A DNA stretch of 64,000 nucleotides from Bacillus sp. DTU_2020_1000418_1_SI_GHA_SEK_038 (GCF_032341175.1 NZ_CP135435.1:868001-932000); one strand, 5' to 3'. Positions 52,007 through 61,214 are shown, counted from the stretch's first letter. Translations and numbers: made by a program. Notes: generated by a model from the letters alone, not told the origin.

Positions 52007-52909
52007 ATGGAGTTAAGACAAATACAGTATTTTATGGAGGTTGCGAAAAGGGAGCATGTGACGGAGGCGGCAGATGCGCTCCATGTCGCTCAATCAGCAG
52101 TCAGCAGGCAGATCTTTAATTTAGAAGCAGAGCTGGGTGTAGACTTATTTATTCGCGAAGGGAGAAATGTTCGATTAACACCAATAGGAAAAATATTTCT
52201 CGAGCACATGGAGGAAGCGATGAATGTTATTGAAAGTGCCAAGAGGGAAGTAGACGAGTATTTAGATCCTGAAAAAGGAACGATTCGCGTTGGGTTCCCG
52301 AGCAGTCTGGCTGCTTACACTCTCCCCACGGCCATTTCTGCCTTTAGCCGAAAGCATCCAAATGTAAAATATCAGCTCCGTCAAGGCTCTTATCAAAGTT
52401 TAATAGATGGGGTTAAAAAGGGAGATATCGATATGGCACTCCTTGGTCCAGTGCCGAAAGATGATAAAAAAGTGCTTGGAAATATTTTATTTACAGAAAA
52501 AATGGTCGCCCTATTGCCAATAAGGCATCCTCTAGCGGATAGAAAGTCAATAAAATTAAGCCAATTACGGGATGATTCCTTCATTTTATTTCCTAACGGC
52601 TATATTTTGCGTGAAATTTCTGTGAAAGCCTGTCAGCAACAAGGTTTTCAACCGAATGTGACATTTGAGGGAGAGGATATTGACGCGATAAAAGGCTTGG
52701 TTTCAGCCGGTCTCGGTGTAACGCTAATCCCCGAAATCACATTGATTGACAGCTTGCCGCGCCATACAGTAAAAACCAATATCGAACCTCAAGTCACAAG
52801 GACGGTAGGTGTGATAATCCCCTCAGATCGGGAAATGCTACCAACTGCAAAGCTTTTCCATGAGTTTCTAAATGAATTTTTTAACATGCTGGGAAGCTTT
52901 CAAAAATAA
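52007..52909 (+). CDS. LysR family regulator, GltC-like
   Basis: The 300-residue protein is close to B. subtilis GltC along its length: MELRQIQYFMEVAKREHVTE, HVAQSAVSRQIFNLEAELGV (helix-turn-helix), DEYLDPEKGTIRVGFPSSLA, LLGPVPKD, LFPNGYILREI and FEGEDIDAIKGLVSAGLGVT. GltC activates glutamate synthase genes in response to 2-oxoglutarate and is inhibited by glutamate. Here the divergent neighbour is gdhA instead of gltAB, so the target has probably changed. GGGGGAGGTGG precedes the ATG. Confidence 0.88.
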   Translation: MELRQIQYFMEVAKREHVTEAADALHVAQSAVSRQIFNLEAELGVDLFIREGRNVRLTPIGKIFLEHMEEAMNVIESAKREVDEYLDPEKGTIRVGFPSSLAAYTLPTAISAFSRKHPNVKYQLRQGSYQSLIDGVKKGDIDMALLGPVPKDDKKVLGNILFTEKMVALLPIRHPLADRKSIKLSQLRDDSFILFPNGYILREISVKACQQQGFQPNVTFEGEDIDAIKGLVSAGLGVTLIPEITLIDSLPRHTVKTNIEPQVTRTVGVIIPSDREMLPTAKLFHEFLNEFFNMLGSFQK

Positions 52910-52931
52910 ACTAATAAAGGGGTGAAGGTAA

Positions 52932-53468
52932 ATGTATCAAAGACCAGATATAAATGAATATCCAGCATATTATTCAGCTTATGTAAATTTAGTGCCAGAT
53001 GGAGAAATGATTGTTTTATTAAATGAACAGTTGAAGGCAACGGTGAATGCGATTAAAGGTGTGACAGAAAAACAGGCTCAATTTCAATATGATTCAAATA
53101 AATGGACGGTAAAAGAAGTGATTGGGCATTTGGCAGACACGGAACGAATTATGGCTTATCGAATTCTTTGCATTGCAAGAGGCGAAACGTCTCCGCTTCC
53201 GGGGTTTGACGATAATCTTTATGTTCAAAACGGCTCGTTTAATCAATTGTCCATGGAAGACCTTCTAAAAAATTTCTCCATTGTACGCCAATCCACAATT
53301 GTTTTGCTGAAAAGTTTAGACCCTGATGCATGGCTGAGAAAAGGAAATGCTAACGGCTCTGAAATTACAGTCCGAGCAGTCGCAAGTATTATAGCAGGAC
53401 ATGAATTGCATCATCGAAATATTTTGCAAGAGCGCTATTTCATGTCGAGTGAATATCCATCTAATTAA
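52932..53468 (+). CDS. DinB family protein
   Basis: The 178-residue four-helix protein has the first metal-ligand motif in VKEVIGHLADTERIMAYRIL and the closing ligands in AGHELHHRNILQERY. These fit the DinB_2 group, with probable divalent metal binding and possible thiol-transfer function. It starts 22 bases after the GltC-like gene with GGGGTGAAGG upstream and may be co-transcribed. A strong bidirectional terminator follows. Confidence 0.87.
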   Translation: MYQRPDINEYPAYYSAYVNLVPDGEMIVLLNEQLKATVNAIKGVTEKQAQFQYDSNKWTVKEVIGHLADTERIMAYRILCIARGETSPLPGFDDNLYVQNGSFNQLSMEDLLKNFSIVRQSTIVLLKSLDPDAWLRKGNANGSEITVRAVASIIAGHELHHRNILQERYFMSSEYPSN

Positions 53469-53479
53469 AAAATGGCTAT

Positions 53480-53517
53480 AAAAAACACGGTGAACTAGAA
53501 CTCCACCGTGTTTTTTA
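53480..53517. terminator. Strong bidirectional terminator
   Basis: AAAAAACACGGTG and CACCGTGTTTTTT pair perfectly between convergent genes. Confidence 0.85.
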
Positions 53518-53522
53518 AACCT

Positions 53523-55196
53523 TTATTCTAACCCTTCAATTAATATTTCCTTCGCAGGCAGGAAGGCTTCTCCTGTATCCAAGTAAGTTACTTTCACCAT
53601 ATCGCCTTCCTGCAAATAAATGGCCATCGGGCTGTTTTCTGAAGAAATGACATAGTTTGATTTATTATCTAATAGGAAGGATACAACCGTGTAGTCTCCA
53701 GTCTTTTCTTTATAAACTCGAACAACGGTACCGTTTACTTGTTTTTCTTCCGATTTAGAGCTTCCGTCCACAGTGCCGCCGCCTCTCTGGAGAGCCGTTT
53801 TGTACAGCTTTAAGGCTTCGTTTGGCGTATTTCCATACACAGAAATTTCCGGATTCGCTGCTGAAACAATAAAGTAATTTTGTAAAAAACCGTTAGAATC
53901 GAGCACAGCTGTTAGCCAGCTTGCTTCTCCATAGAAGTTATATAGGACAGGCATCTCACCTTCCCATTTCTTTTCGATAAATTTCTTTTCAATGATTTGT
54001 AAAGCACCTTGGGAGTCCATATAGGATTCTTCAAGATTACCAGTATAATAAATCGCTTCACCAGTTCTTGAATTGGTTAGGGAATACCCAAGCATCGAAT
54101 CCACCCCTTCTTTCGGACTCGTAAAATCAGTGAAATAATACATATCGCCATTTTCATCAAAGATTGGACTGACATTCGCCTCTGTACCTTCATCAGAAGG
54201 GAGCTTTACGTCTTTTTTACCAAATACGCTATTCCAAAATCCGTGTACATACTTTCCGAAATAGCTATTTTGTAAACTGACTGCTTCTGGAGAAACCGCG
54301 CCATCAATAAATGCTGGCACATTCGCTATTTGATATTCCTTCGTGTCGCCATTATTTGGGTCCACCACGATAATTCCTTTTACATCAAACCCATTCCGCG
54401 CTGAAACAAATTCACCAAATGTACGGATATAATGTGGTTTGCCCTCGTCATCAACCTCTAATTGGGCTTCACCGTAAAAGATATGCTTCGGGTACTGCAT
54501 CCGAATATGGCGTTCAAGATTTTTATTAAAATAAGAAGAGGGAGTGTAAATCATTTCAGCCTGAATAAATTTAGGATTTGCAGAAGAGTCAGTTGCACTA
54601 ATGGTAAAATACCCTGGAGTTTGTTTACCATTGATCCATTTGAACAACCCAGAAAATTCAACCGGAGCAATGTACACATAATTACCATTTACCTTTTGGA
54701 TTTGCAAGTTTCCGAGCTCATAATAGCTTGTGTTAGGTACTTGGCCGAATGCCTTTTTCATCTTATTTCGTGCAAACTGAGGCGGAACACTTGCAGGTGT
54801 TTCATTTTCATCGAACGTTTCTATCTCCATTTTCTCTTTCATATTGGCAATATCGTATTTTTCATCGGCATTGAAAAGAAAGGCAGTTAAGAAAAAAACT
54901 CCAACTAATAGACTAACAAGGAAAAGTAGTCCTTTGATCATTCTTTCCTTACCCGAGGCGAGCAACGCTCCACCAAGAGTTACGATAATAGCAAAAAACC
55001 ATAAAGACGTCAGGTTACGATCTAGATTGGTAATATAATAGAAGGAAAAGACAATTACAATGATAAGAATAATGGCTGCAATAAGTCCTGCAGAATTGGT
55101 CTTTTTACCGTCTTTTGATTTGTTTTTTATGAAAGGGATAAGCACTAGCGCAGAAGCTAATCCTGCAATAAGTGTAAATAGAATGATATTGCTCAT
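53523..55196 (-). CDS. Large membrane protein of unknown function
   Basis: The 557-residue protein has four membrane segments in the first 110 residues (about 3-23, 38-56, 66-83 and 88-108), then about 440 soluble residues, probably on one side of the membrane. The soluble part is beta-rich and includes YYELGNLQIQKVNGNYVYIA, FGEFVSARNGFDVKGIIVVD, YYFTDFTSPKEGVDSMLGYS and a C-terminal OB-like segment (NGTVVRVYKEKTGDYTVVSF). I know no function. It stands next to a divergent ECF sigma/anti-sigma operon and may be part of its regulon, which is inference. Confidence 0.65.
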   Translation of the reverse strand: MSNIILFTLIAGLASALVLIPFIKNKSKDGKKTNSAGLIAAIILIIVIVFSFYYITNLDRNLTSLWFFAIIVTLGGALLASGKERMIKGLLFLVSLLVGVFFLTAFLFNADEKYDIANMKEKMEIETFDENETPASVPPQFARNKMKKAFGQVPNTSYYELGNLQIQKVNGNYVYIAPVEFSGLFKWINGKQTPGYFTISATDSSANPKFIQAEMIYTPSSYFNKNLERHIRMQYPKHIFYGEAQLEVDDEGKPHYIRTFGEFVSARNGFDVKGIIVVDPNNGDTKEYQIANVPAFIDGAVSPEAVSLQNSYFGKYVHGFWNSVFGKKDVKLPSDEGTEANVSPIFDENGDMYYFTDFTSPKEGVDSMLGYSLTNSRTGEAIYYTGNLEESYMDSQGALQIIEKKFIEKKWEGEMPVLYNFYGEASWLTAVLDSNGFLQNYFIVSAANPEISVYGNTPNEALKLYKTALQRGGGTVDGSSKSEEKQVNGTVVRVYKEKTGDYTVVSFLLDNKSNYVISSENSPMAIYLQEGDMVKVTYLDTGEAFLPAKEILIEGLE

Positions 55197-55274
55197 ATAA
55201 TCACTTCTTTCAAAGGAGTTATTAGTTATTTACGATTGGTTAGGTTGAAAGGTTTCAATTTTGATTGTAAAACC

Positions 55275-55400
55275 CCGTATACGGTAACCATAAACGCTTC
55301 ATGGAACGTGTTTTCTGAGGAACCCATCAAAAACGCAAGCCATAAAGTTTTTTGTATAGTGTTTCCCTAGGCTACCGTAGTAAAAAAACACTGTCACGTT
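55275..55400. repeat. Diverged relatives of the 52-bp hairpin repeat
   Basis: The stretch TAACCATAAACGCTTCATGG (55285-55304) matches 16 of 20 bases of the unit segment TAACTATGAACGTGTCATGG of the array at 12019. GTGTTTT (55308-55314) pairs with AAAACGC (55330-55336) and AGTGTTT (55358-55364) with AAACACT (55386-55392). A CCGTATACGG palindrome precedes them (55275-55284). It lies in the region between the membrane protein gene and the ECF sigma gene. Confidence 0.6.
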
Positions 55401-55456
55401 TTTCTAATTGGAACGACTGATGAATAAACAGGTGAAAAAGGCGGGTGAGGAAGAAA

Positions 55457-55990
55457 TTGAACAAGAAACGGGAAGAGCTCGTGATGGAGTGGTATGAACA
55501 ATATTATGAAGATGTCTATCGATTTATTTTGTTTATGATTCAAGATAAACAAAGCTGTGAGGATTTTGTTCATGATACATTCGTTCGGGCGTATACGGCT
55601 TTTGAACGTTTTGATAACCGTTCGAGCATTAAAACATGGCTATTTAGTATCGCCAAGCACATTGCCATCGATGAAATTCGCAAACGACAGCGTTGGAGAA
55701 TTTTTAATTCTATTTCTCAAGGGAGAGAAGTGCCATCTACTTTCAATGTGGAGCAATATGTAGAAAATAAAGAAACGGTGCTGAACCTGATGGAGGCAAT
55801 ATTTCGTTTAAAATCAAATTATCGACTTGTCATTATTTTAAGAAAGATAGAAGGCTTTTCAACAATTGAAACGGCAGAAATACTAAATTGGTCCGAGGCT
55901 AAGGTCCGGAAAACACTGTCAAGGGCATTGAAATCATTAAAAATGACCCATGAAAAAGAAGGTGGTGAACATGTTGAACAATCCATTTGA
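55457..55990 (+). CDS. ECF RNA polymerase sigma factor (SigX-like)
   Basis: About 177 residues. Region 2 is EQYYEDVYRFILFMIQDKQS, CEDFVHDTFVRAYTAFERFD and TWLFSIAKHIAIDEIRKRQR; region 4 is LKSNYRLVIILRKIEGFSTI with ETAEILNWSEAKVRKTLSRA. The helical pattern is close to B. subtilis SigX, which responds to cationic peptides and envelope stress. Start choice is uncertain: TTG at 55457 (six bases after GTGAGG), GTG at 55445, or ATG at 55484. The anti-sigma gene overlaps its 3' end by 20 bases. Confidence 0.85.
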   Translation: MNKKREELVMEWYEQYYEDVYRFILFMIQDKQSCEDFVHDTFVRAYTAFERFDNRSSIKTWLFSIAKHIAIDEIRKRQRWRIFNSISQGREVPSTFNVEQYVENKETVLNLMEAIFRLKSNYRLVIILRKIEGFSTIETAEILNWSEAKVRKTLSRALKSLKMTHEKEGGEHVEQSI

Positions 55991-56900
55991 CGACCAATGG
56001 AAGCAATTAAAACATCTCTATCCAACACAGAAGGAGAAGGACGCTTTAAGAGCGAGGCTTTGGCAATCCCTTAAGAACCAATCTGTTAATCGTTCTCCAA
56101 AAAGAAATTTCCAATGGAAAGCACTATTAGCCTCAAGTCTATTCGTACTAATTTGCAGCGGATTTATTTGGAAAGTAATTTCAAATGGTACAGGGCCTCA
56201 CGCAGGAGAACAAAGAAATGCTGAGGAACAGCCGATTACGATGGACATTAGGTTTAGCTGGGAGGCTAAGGATGTTCAAATTGAAAAGTCATCAAAAGGC
56301 TGGGATGTCTATTCAAAGGATTCAGCTAATAAAGTTGGTACCATTGAGGTGGTAACAGAAGAAGAATTAAAGGAGATAACCTCTTCATTAGCTATGTTCG
56401 TAAAAGAAGAACTAGGAAATTTCCCGTACCCAACTACTATGAATATTGAGCATGTGAAAAGAATGGATACAGCTATCCGTTATCACTTCTTTATTTCTAT
56501 GGAAAATGAGAAATTTGCTCATTTTAGCTTTGATTATCCGAAACTTGAACACGCTGAGATTTTCCAAGCGATGGCTACTTTAAAAATTGCGGGGATATCT
56601 CCTGTACAGTCTGAAGAACCGATATATGTGAAACATGGCTATGGAGCGATGATCTTTCCAGTCGGTTTGGAACCAATCTCCCTTTCGCATGCCGAAGAAA
56701 TATATCATTGGAAAGAAGCTTCCTTACCCGCGTATCATCAATATTTAGATAAAATTCTAGAAGGACATTGGAAAAGGGAAGCGTCAAAAGGAACAACAGC
56801 TACATTTGTTTCTGGTGATGGAAGGGAAATTGTATCGATCACTTTAGAAGATAAATACTTAATATATGAATTTACTTATCTTCATGATGATCAACAATGA
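55971..56900 (+). CDS. Probable anti-sigma factor for the SigX-like protein
   Basis: About 309 residues. The cytoplasmic N-terminus (DDQWKQLKHLYPTQKEKDAL, about 1-50) is followed by one membrane segment (ALLASSLFVLICSGFIWKVI) and a large extracytoplasmic domain of about 230 residues. The topology and overlap with the sigma gene match the RsiX-type regulators; no zinc-binding HxxxCxxC is present. The outer domain shows duplicated beta segments (IRFSWEAKDVQIEKSSKGWD, HKWKEASLPAYHQYL-like). GGTGGTG precedes the ATG at 55971. A terminator follows. Confidence 0.75.
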   Translation: MLNNPFDDQWKQLKHLYPTQKEKDALRARLWQSLKNQSVNRSPKRNFQWKALLASSLFVLICSGFIWKVISNGTGPHAGEQRNAEEQPITMDIRFSWEAKDVQIEKSSKGWDVYSKDSANKVGTIEVVTEEELKEITSSLAMFVKEELGNFPYPTTMNIEHVKRMDTAIRYHFFISMENEKFAHFSFDYPKLEHAEIFQAMATLKIAGISPVQSEEPIYVKHGYGAMIFPVGLEPISLSHAEEIYHWKEASLPAYHQYLDKILEGHWKREASKGTTATFVSGDGREIVSITLEDKYLIYEFTYLHDDQQ

Positions 56901-56912
56901 AATATATTTCTT

Positions 56913-56951
56913 AGAGACCAATCAGCATTTGAAAATTGGTCTCTATTTTTT
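56913..56951. terminator. Strong bidirectional terminator
   Basis: AGAGACCAAT and ATTGGTCTCT pair perfectly and ATTTTTT follows; it reaches into the stop of the minus-strand kinase gene. Confidence 0.8.
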
Positions 56952-57555
56952 AGTTAAGGGTGATTGTCCAATCAGCTTTTTTTGCTGGATTATACTCTGA
57001 TACATATTTATCCTCGGCAGGAAAATAGCGTTTTTCATATTTTGCTAAAATGGCAGGTTTATCTCCGATATAAAAATCTCTCTTTAGAACCCTTTTTAAT
57101 CTTTCTTCCTTGGGAACATCGATATATATAACATAATCCAGAAAAGGCCTTACTTCAGCCCGCTGTAAAAATACCCCTTCAATAATCAAAACAGTGTCCA
57201 AATCCATTTTCAAATGATGATTCATATATTTATCGTTTTCTTTGTCATATAACTCAATTTCCTTATTAATCGGATGTCCCATTCTTATCGGCATTAATAT
57301 TTCGCTAATAAGGTAATCATAGCGCCACTGTAAATTGTAATAACATTCCCATTCACTTTTTGAATCGTTGTAGCGAACAAATTTGGGGTGAATAAAATCA
57401 TCAATGTGCAATACCGAAGTTTTCCTTCCTTTGTTCCGCAAGTCTTTTTCTAATGACTTGGAAAAGGTTGTTTTCCCAGATCCGCCTAACCCATCAATTC
57501 CAACAATAAAAATACGATTCTTCTCTTTTGCCATGAGTATTTTTTCTATATGCAT
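56950..57555 (-). CDS. Uridine kinase-like P-loop NTPase
   Basis: The 201-residue protein shows Walker A GIDGLGGSGKTTFSKSL (residues about 19-35), VLHIDDFIHPKFVRYND (the acidic motif of phosphoribulokinase/uridine kinase proteins), YYNLQWRYDYLISEIL and VLIIEGVFLQRAEVRPFLDY. It should phosphorylate a nucleoside or similar small molecule. It is shorter than Udk and lacks its complete lid, so substrate is unknown. AAGGAGTGG precedes the ATG. It stands alone. Confidence 0.8.
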   Translation of the reverse strand: MHIEKILMAKEKNRIFIVGIDGLGGSGKTTFSKSLEKDLRNKGRKTSVLHIDDFIHPKFVRYNDSKSEWECYYNLQWRYDYLISEILMPIRMGHPINKEIELYDKENDKYMNHHLKMDLDTVLIIEGVFLQRAEVRPFLDYVIYIDVPKEERLKRVLKRDFYIGDKPAILAKYEKRYFPAEDKYVSEYNPAKKADWTITLN

Positions 57556-57785
57556 TTTTCCACTCCTTAACGAGCAGTCATTACCAATATATATACCATT
57601 TTACATCAGTAAAGAGATATTTGACGGGACTAAAGAAGGAAAAGTCAAATATAAATATAAATTGGTTTGTGGGCTAGGTCTTTTTTTGCCCATTTTTAAA
57701 ATAATCTAAATATTTATTGTATTCCAAAAAGTTAGAACGTATAATAAAATTAAATCAACCAAAAAAATTAGGGTGGTAAAGAAAT

Positions 57786-58262
57786 ATGGATTATCAACAA
57801 AAAATGATGGAAATCAATCTCGATCAGCAAAAATTAATTTCAAGCCCATTAAGGGTGAAAATTATTTACTTGCTTGACGAACAGCCGATGACGGCTAAGC
57901 AGGTGGCAGATGAAATGGGGAAGACAGCTGGCAGTATCCATTATCATATTCAGCAGCTTTATAATGGCGGAATTCTAGAAATTGTGGAAACGAAAGAGAA
58001 TAGAGGAATTATAGAAAAATATTACCGTTCAAAAGCAACCCATTTTAGATTAATAGACGAGAATGCACCTATTAAGGAAAAAAAGACACGTACGAGGGAA
58101 TCAAGTTTATCCCTTACAGATGAAGAGTTGGAAGGATTTGAAGCAGAATGGGATCAACTCGTATTAAAATATTTAAAGAAAACGGTAAAAGGCGATAAAG
58201 AGCGTACACCTTATCGAGTTTCCTGTCAATTTGAAAAGCTAATGGATGAGGAGGAGAATTAA
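57786..58262 (+). CDS. Winged-helix (ArsR-like) transcriptional regulator
   Basis: The 158-residue protein has an N-terminal winged helix: LISSPLRVKIIYLLDEQPMT, AKQVADEMGKTAGSIHYHIQ and LYNGGILEIVETKENRGIIE, then YYRSKATHFRL. The C-terminal part is helical and charged. It resembles the HTH_20/ArsR group that represses neighbouring transporters. The MFS gene starts directly at the next base after its stop, so the two form a tight operon and the regulator probably controls it. Confidence 0.87.
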   Translation: MDYQQKMMEINLDQQKLISSPLRVKIIYLLDEQPMTAKQVADEMGKTAGSIHYHIQQLYNGGILEIVETKENRGIIEKYYRSKATHFRLIDENAPIKEKKTRTRESSLSLTDEELEGFEAEWDQLVLKYLKKTVKGDKERTPYRVSCQFEKLMDEEEN

Positions 58263-59537
58263 ATGGCAGGGACAATACAAAAGAATTTATTCCTGTTTCT
58301 GATCGGCAAAATGACAGCGGTCCTTGGCTCATCGATATATGGCTTTGCAATCGGATTGTATATATTAGCCAAAACGGGTTCAAGCCTTAACTTTGCCATT
58401 ACACTGCTATTAAGTGCTTTGCCAAGGATATTGCTCTCACCGATAGCTGGAACATTGAGTGACCGCTGGAATAGGAAGCTGATGATTATTTCATCAGATT
58501 TTGCCTGTGCCATTTGGCTCGTGATTGTCTTTTTCATATTTACCTTTGTTTATCCGGAAATTTGGGTTCTATATTTAGCAACAGCTGTCCTTAGTATCCT
58601 CAACACATTTTACTCCATTGCTGTCACATCAGCGATCCACAACATGGTTGGCCCAGAATATCTGCAAAAGGCGATGTCCTTAAATCAGGCAGCCGCTTCC
58701 CTTTCCGCTATCCTAGGACCTGTCCTCGGCGGTGTATTCTTCGGTCTCTTTAACATTACCACATTCATGATTATTAACATCATCACCTTCACGATATCAG
58801 GATTGGCAAGTGTGTTCATACAGTATGATTTATTTGCTGAAAAAAAGGAGAAAGCCAATGGCAATTCTGTTTTGACAGATTTAAAATTTGGATTTATTTA
58901 CGTAAAGAATCAACCATTTATAAAGAATTTAATTATGATTTGTATTTGGCTTAATTTCTGGTTTGCTGTGTTTCCGGTTGCGATTCCGTATCTCGTTCTA
59001 ACCATTCGAAAGATGGAATCTATTCAGCTTGGGGTTATCGAAGGAACCTTCTCGGTCGGCATGATGGTGATGGCTATTATCCTATCAACTCGTCCAGAGA
59101 TAAAAAGAAAGGAACTTAGTATTTTTGGCGGGTTGATTGCCATGTCCACAGTTCTAATTTTATTGGGATTGCCGAACGTTCCAGGTATGACGCATATTTC
59201 AAATACACTGTTCTTTCCTTATTTAGTCATCATGGTTTTCCTGCTGTCTACTTTTATTATGCTGATTAATATGCCAATTATGGTTCTACTCCAAAAGAGC
59301 ACACCAGATGAATACCGGGGGCGGGTTATGTCTCTCCTTGAAACGGGAGCAAGCGCCATGACACCGCTTGGTTTTATCATTTTTGGTTTCGCTCTTGAAA
59401 AGATGCCGGTTTGGATATTACTGGCAGTCTGCGGCCTTAGTATCATAGTCTTAATCCTCTATCATATTAAAAAGAAAACCATTACACCCTATTTACGTGA
59501 GGAAAATAATCCTAAGGAAGTTATATTAGAAGTGTAG
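58263..59537 (+). CDS. MFS transporter
   Basis: The 424-residue protein has about 12 membrane segments. The motif after segment 2 reads SPIAGTLSDRWNRKLMIISSD, matching MFS motif A, and segment 5 contains LGPVLGGVFFGL, similar to motif C of drug:H+ antiporters. It is of the macrolide/multidrug (MFS_3) type. The regulator gene immediately upstream supports an inducible efflux role. GAGGAGGAG lies eight bases before the ATG. A strong terminator ends the operon. Confidence 0.88.
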   Translation: MAGTIQKNLFLFLIGKMTAVLGSSIYGFAIGLYILAKTGSSLNFAITLLLSALPRILLSPIAGTLSDRWNRKLMIISSDFACAIWLVIVFFIFTFVYPEIWVLYLATAVLSILNTFYSIAVTSAIHNMVGPEYLQKAMSLNQAAASLSAILGPVLGGVFFGLFNITTFMIINIITFTISGLASVFIQYDLFAEKKEKANGNSVLTDLKFGFIYVKNQPFIKNLIMICIWLNFWFAVFPVAIPYLVLTIRKMESIQLGVIEGTFSVGMMVMAIILSTRPEIKRKELSIFGGLIAMSTVLILLGLPNVPGMTHISNTLFFPYLVIMVFLLSTFIMLINMPIMVLLQKSTPDEYRGRVMSLLETGASAMTPLGFIIFGFALEKMPVWILLAVCGLSIIVLILYHIKKKTITPYLREENNPKEVILEV

Positions 59538-59578
59538 GCGTTAGATGAATCATTGGCGTATTTTTGAAAGAGAAGTGG

Positions 59579-59622
59579 AAAAACACTCACATATCATTTT
59601 TTGGCCCAATGTGAGTGTTTTT
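59579..59622 (+). terminator. Strong terminator
   Basis: AAAAACACTCACAT and ATGTGAGTGTTTTT pair perfectly over a 16-base loop. Confidence 0.75.
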
Positions 59623-59658
59623 GAATGAAAAGCAGAAAAACGCATTGATAAAGTTTTT

Positions 59659-60390
59659 TTATTCTTTTTTATCCTGAATTCCACAGCTCTCGTCCGTACA
59701 GCTTGCATCTTCCATACCTTCTGCAGAAAGATCCTGGAAAGCAGGAGCGTCGGATTCTTCTTCCCAAACCTTTTGAAGGGCACCTGCAAACGTTTCGGGG
59801 GCTTGAGCGCCTGAAATCGCATATTTATTATTAATGATAAAATATGGCACCCCTTTAATGCCATACTGCTGGGCGATTGCTTCATCAATCCGTACATCGT
59901 TAGCAAAGGCATTTTTATCCTGAACAATTTTCAAAGCTTGATCACGATCAAGCCCTGCTGATTCCGCAATTTCAGCCAGTACTTCTTCATCGCCTATGTT
60001 TTTTGATTCTGTGAAATAAGCGTGAAGCAGCTTCTCAGTAAGTACTGCCTCTTTTCCGCTTTCCTTTGCAAACTTTGCCAGCCGATGGGCATCGAACGTA
60101 TTGCCATGCTTCATTTCATCGAAACGAAAATCTAATCCTACGCTCGCTGCTTGTTGTCCGACTCCTTCATTTGCCTGTTTTGCTTGTTCAATACTCATTC
60201 CATATTTCCCAGCAAGGATTTCATGAATGCTTTTGCCGTCATATTTAGGAGAATTTGGATCTAACTCAAAGCTTTTGAATTCAACCTCAACTTGATCTTT
60301 ATGGGGGAACTGGGCTAGTGCCTGTTCCAATCTGCGTTTTCCAATATAACAAAACGGACAAACAAAATCTGACCAAACTTGAATTTTCAT
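59659..60390 (-). CDS. DsbA family oxidoreductase (FrnE-like)
   Basis: About 243 residues. The N-terminus IQVWSDFVCPFCYIGKRRLE has the CPFC redox motif (Cys near residues 10 and 13); the cis-Pro loop is in YGIKGVPYFIINNKYAISGA. FDEMKHGNTFDAHRLAKFAK is typical of the FrnE/2-hydroxychromene-2-carboxylate isomerase group of DsbA-like proteins, which are cytoplasmic. Two additional Cys sit in the tail (ASCTDESCGIQ), recalling regulatory Cys found in FrnE of other bacteria. The ATG at 60390 follows GAGGTG. Confidence 0.9.
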   Translation of the reverse strand: MKIQVWSDFVCPFCYIGKRRLEQALAQFPHKDQVEVEFKSFELDPNSPKYDGKSIHEILAGKYGMSIEQAKQANEGVGQQAASVGLDFRFDEMKHGNTFDAHRLAKFAKESGKEAVLTEKLLHAYFTESKNIGDEEVLAEIAESAGLDRDQALKIVQDKNAFANDVRIDEAIAQQYGIKGVPYFIINNKYAISGAQAPETFAGALQKVWEEESDAPAFQDLSAEGMEDASCTDESCGIQDKKE

Positions 60391-60651
60391 AAACGAACAC
60401 CTCAATTATATTTTCCCCCATATTAGCATACTCATTATAGAAACCACTTAAAAGATGCTCAAGAATCCAAACACACCATGTTTAACTTGAAATTAGTGTG
60501 GGAAAACTTAAATTATGGGAAACCTGGATAAATGATTTTAATATACTGAATATATATGCGGTTGTGCAGTAGCTAGTCATATTCTTTTGGAAAAGAGACA
60601 CAAAGCCATTTGTAATCTAACTTCACTCCAAATATAATGTGGTGATAAAAG

Positions 60652-61188
60652 GTGATTTATGATCAGGGTGAAAACATCACGTTTCAAAATTTACAAGAAC
60701 GAAATTTGACGTTTGATATGGTTTTTTCCAGAATTCTTAAGTTTATTAGAAGGAGTCCATGTGGTCATTATCGATTAATGGTAGGGACGGATTCCCAGGT
60801 TCATTGTGATCGTACAATTTTTATTACGGGAATTGTGATTCAAAATGAAGGAAAAGGGGCTTGGGCATGTATAAGGAAACATATTATTCCAAGAAAAATG
60901 CTTCATTTGCATGAGAGAATCTCGTATGAAACCTCATTGACGGAACAAGCAGTAGCCCTTTTTACACATGAGAAGAAGAACGAAATAATTGATCTAATCC
61001 TTCCATATATTTACCATGGAGCAACATTTACAATGGAAGGTCATCTCGACATTGGTATCGGCCAAAGAAATAAAACACGGGAATTTGTGAAAGAGATGGT
61101 TTCTAGAATGGAGTCAATGGGGGTCGAGCCAAAAATAAAGCCTGACGCTTTTGTAGCCTCTAGTTATGCCAATCGTTACACAAAATAA
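60652..61188 (+). CDS. ykuK: YkuK family protein (ribonuclease H-like fold)
   Basis: The 178-residue protein has LMVGTDSQVHCDRTIFITGI, an RNase H-like first strand with acidic residue, HIIPRKMLHLHERISYETSL and FTMEGHLDIGIGQRNKTREF followed by KPDAFVASSYANRYTK. This identifies the DUF458/YkuK family, conserved in Bacillus and of unknown function. The fold is inferred from the DSQ and HLD motifs. It begins with a GTG behind GTGGTGAT, and a terminator follows at 61215. Confidence 0.87.
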   Translation: MIYDQGENITFQNLQERNLTFDMVFSRILKFIRRSPCGHYRLMVGTDSQVHCDRTIFITGIVIQNEGKGAWACIRKHIIPRKMLHLHERISYETSLTEQAVALFTHEKKNEIIDLILPYIYHGATFTMEGHLDIGIGQRNKTREFVKEMVSRMESMGVEPKIKPDAFVASSYANRYTK

Positions 61189-61214
61189 CTGCGTTGAAAT
61201 TATCTATATTAATG

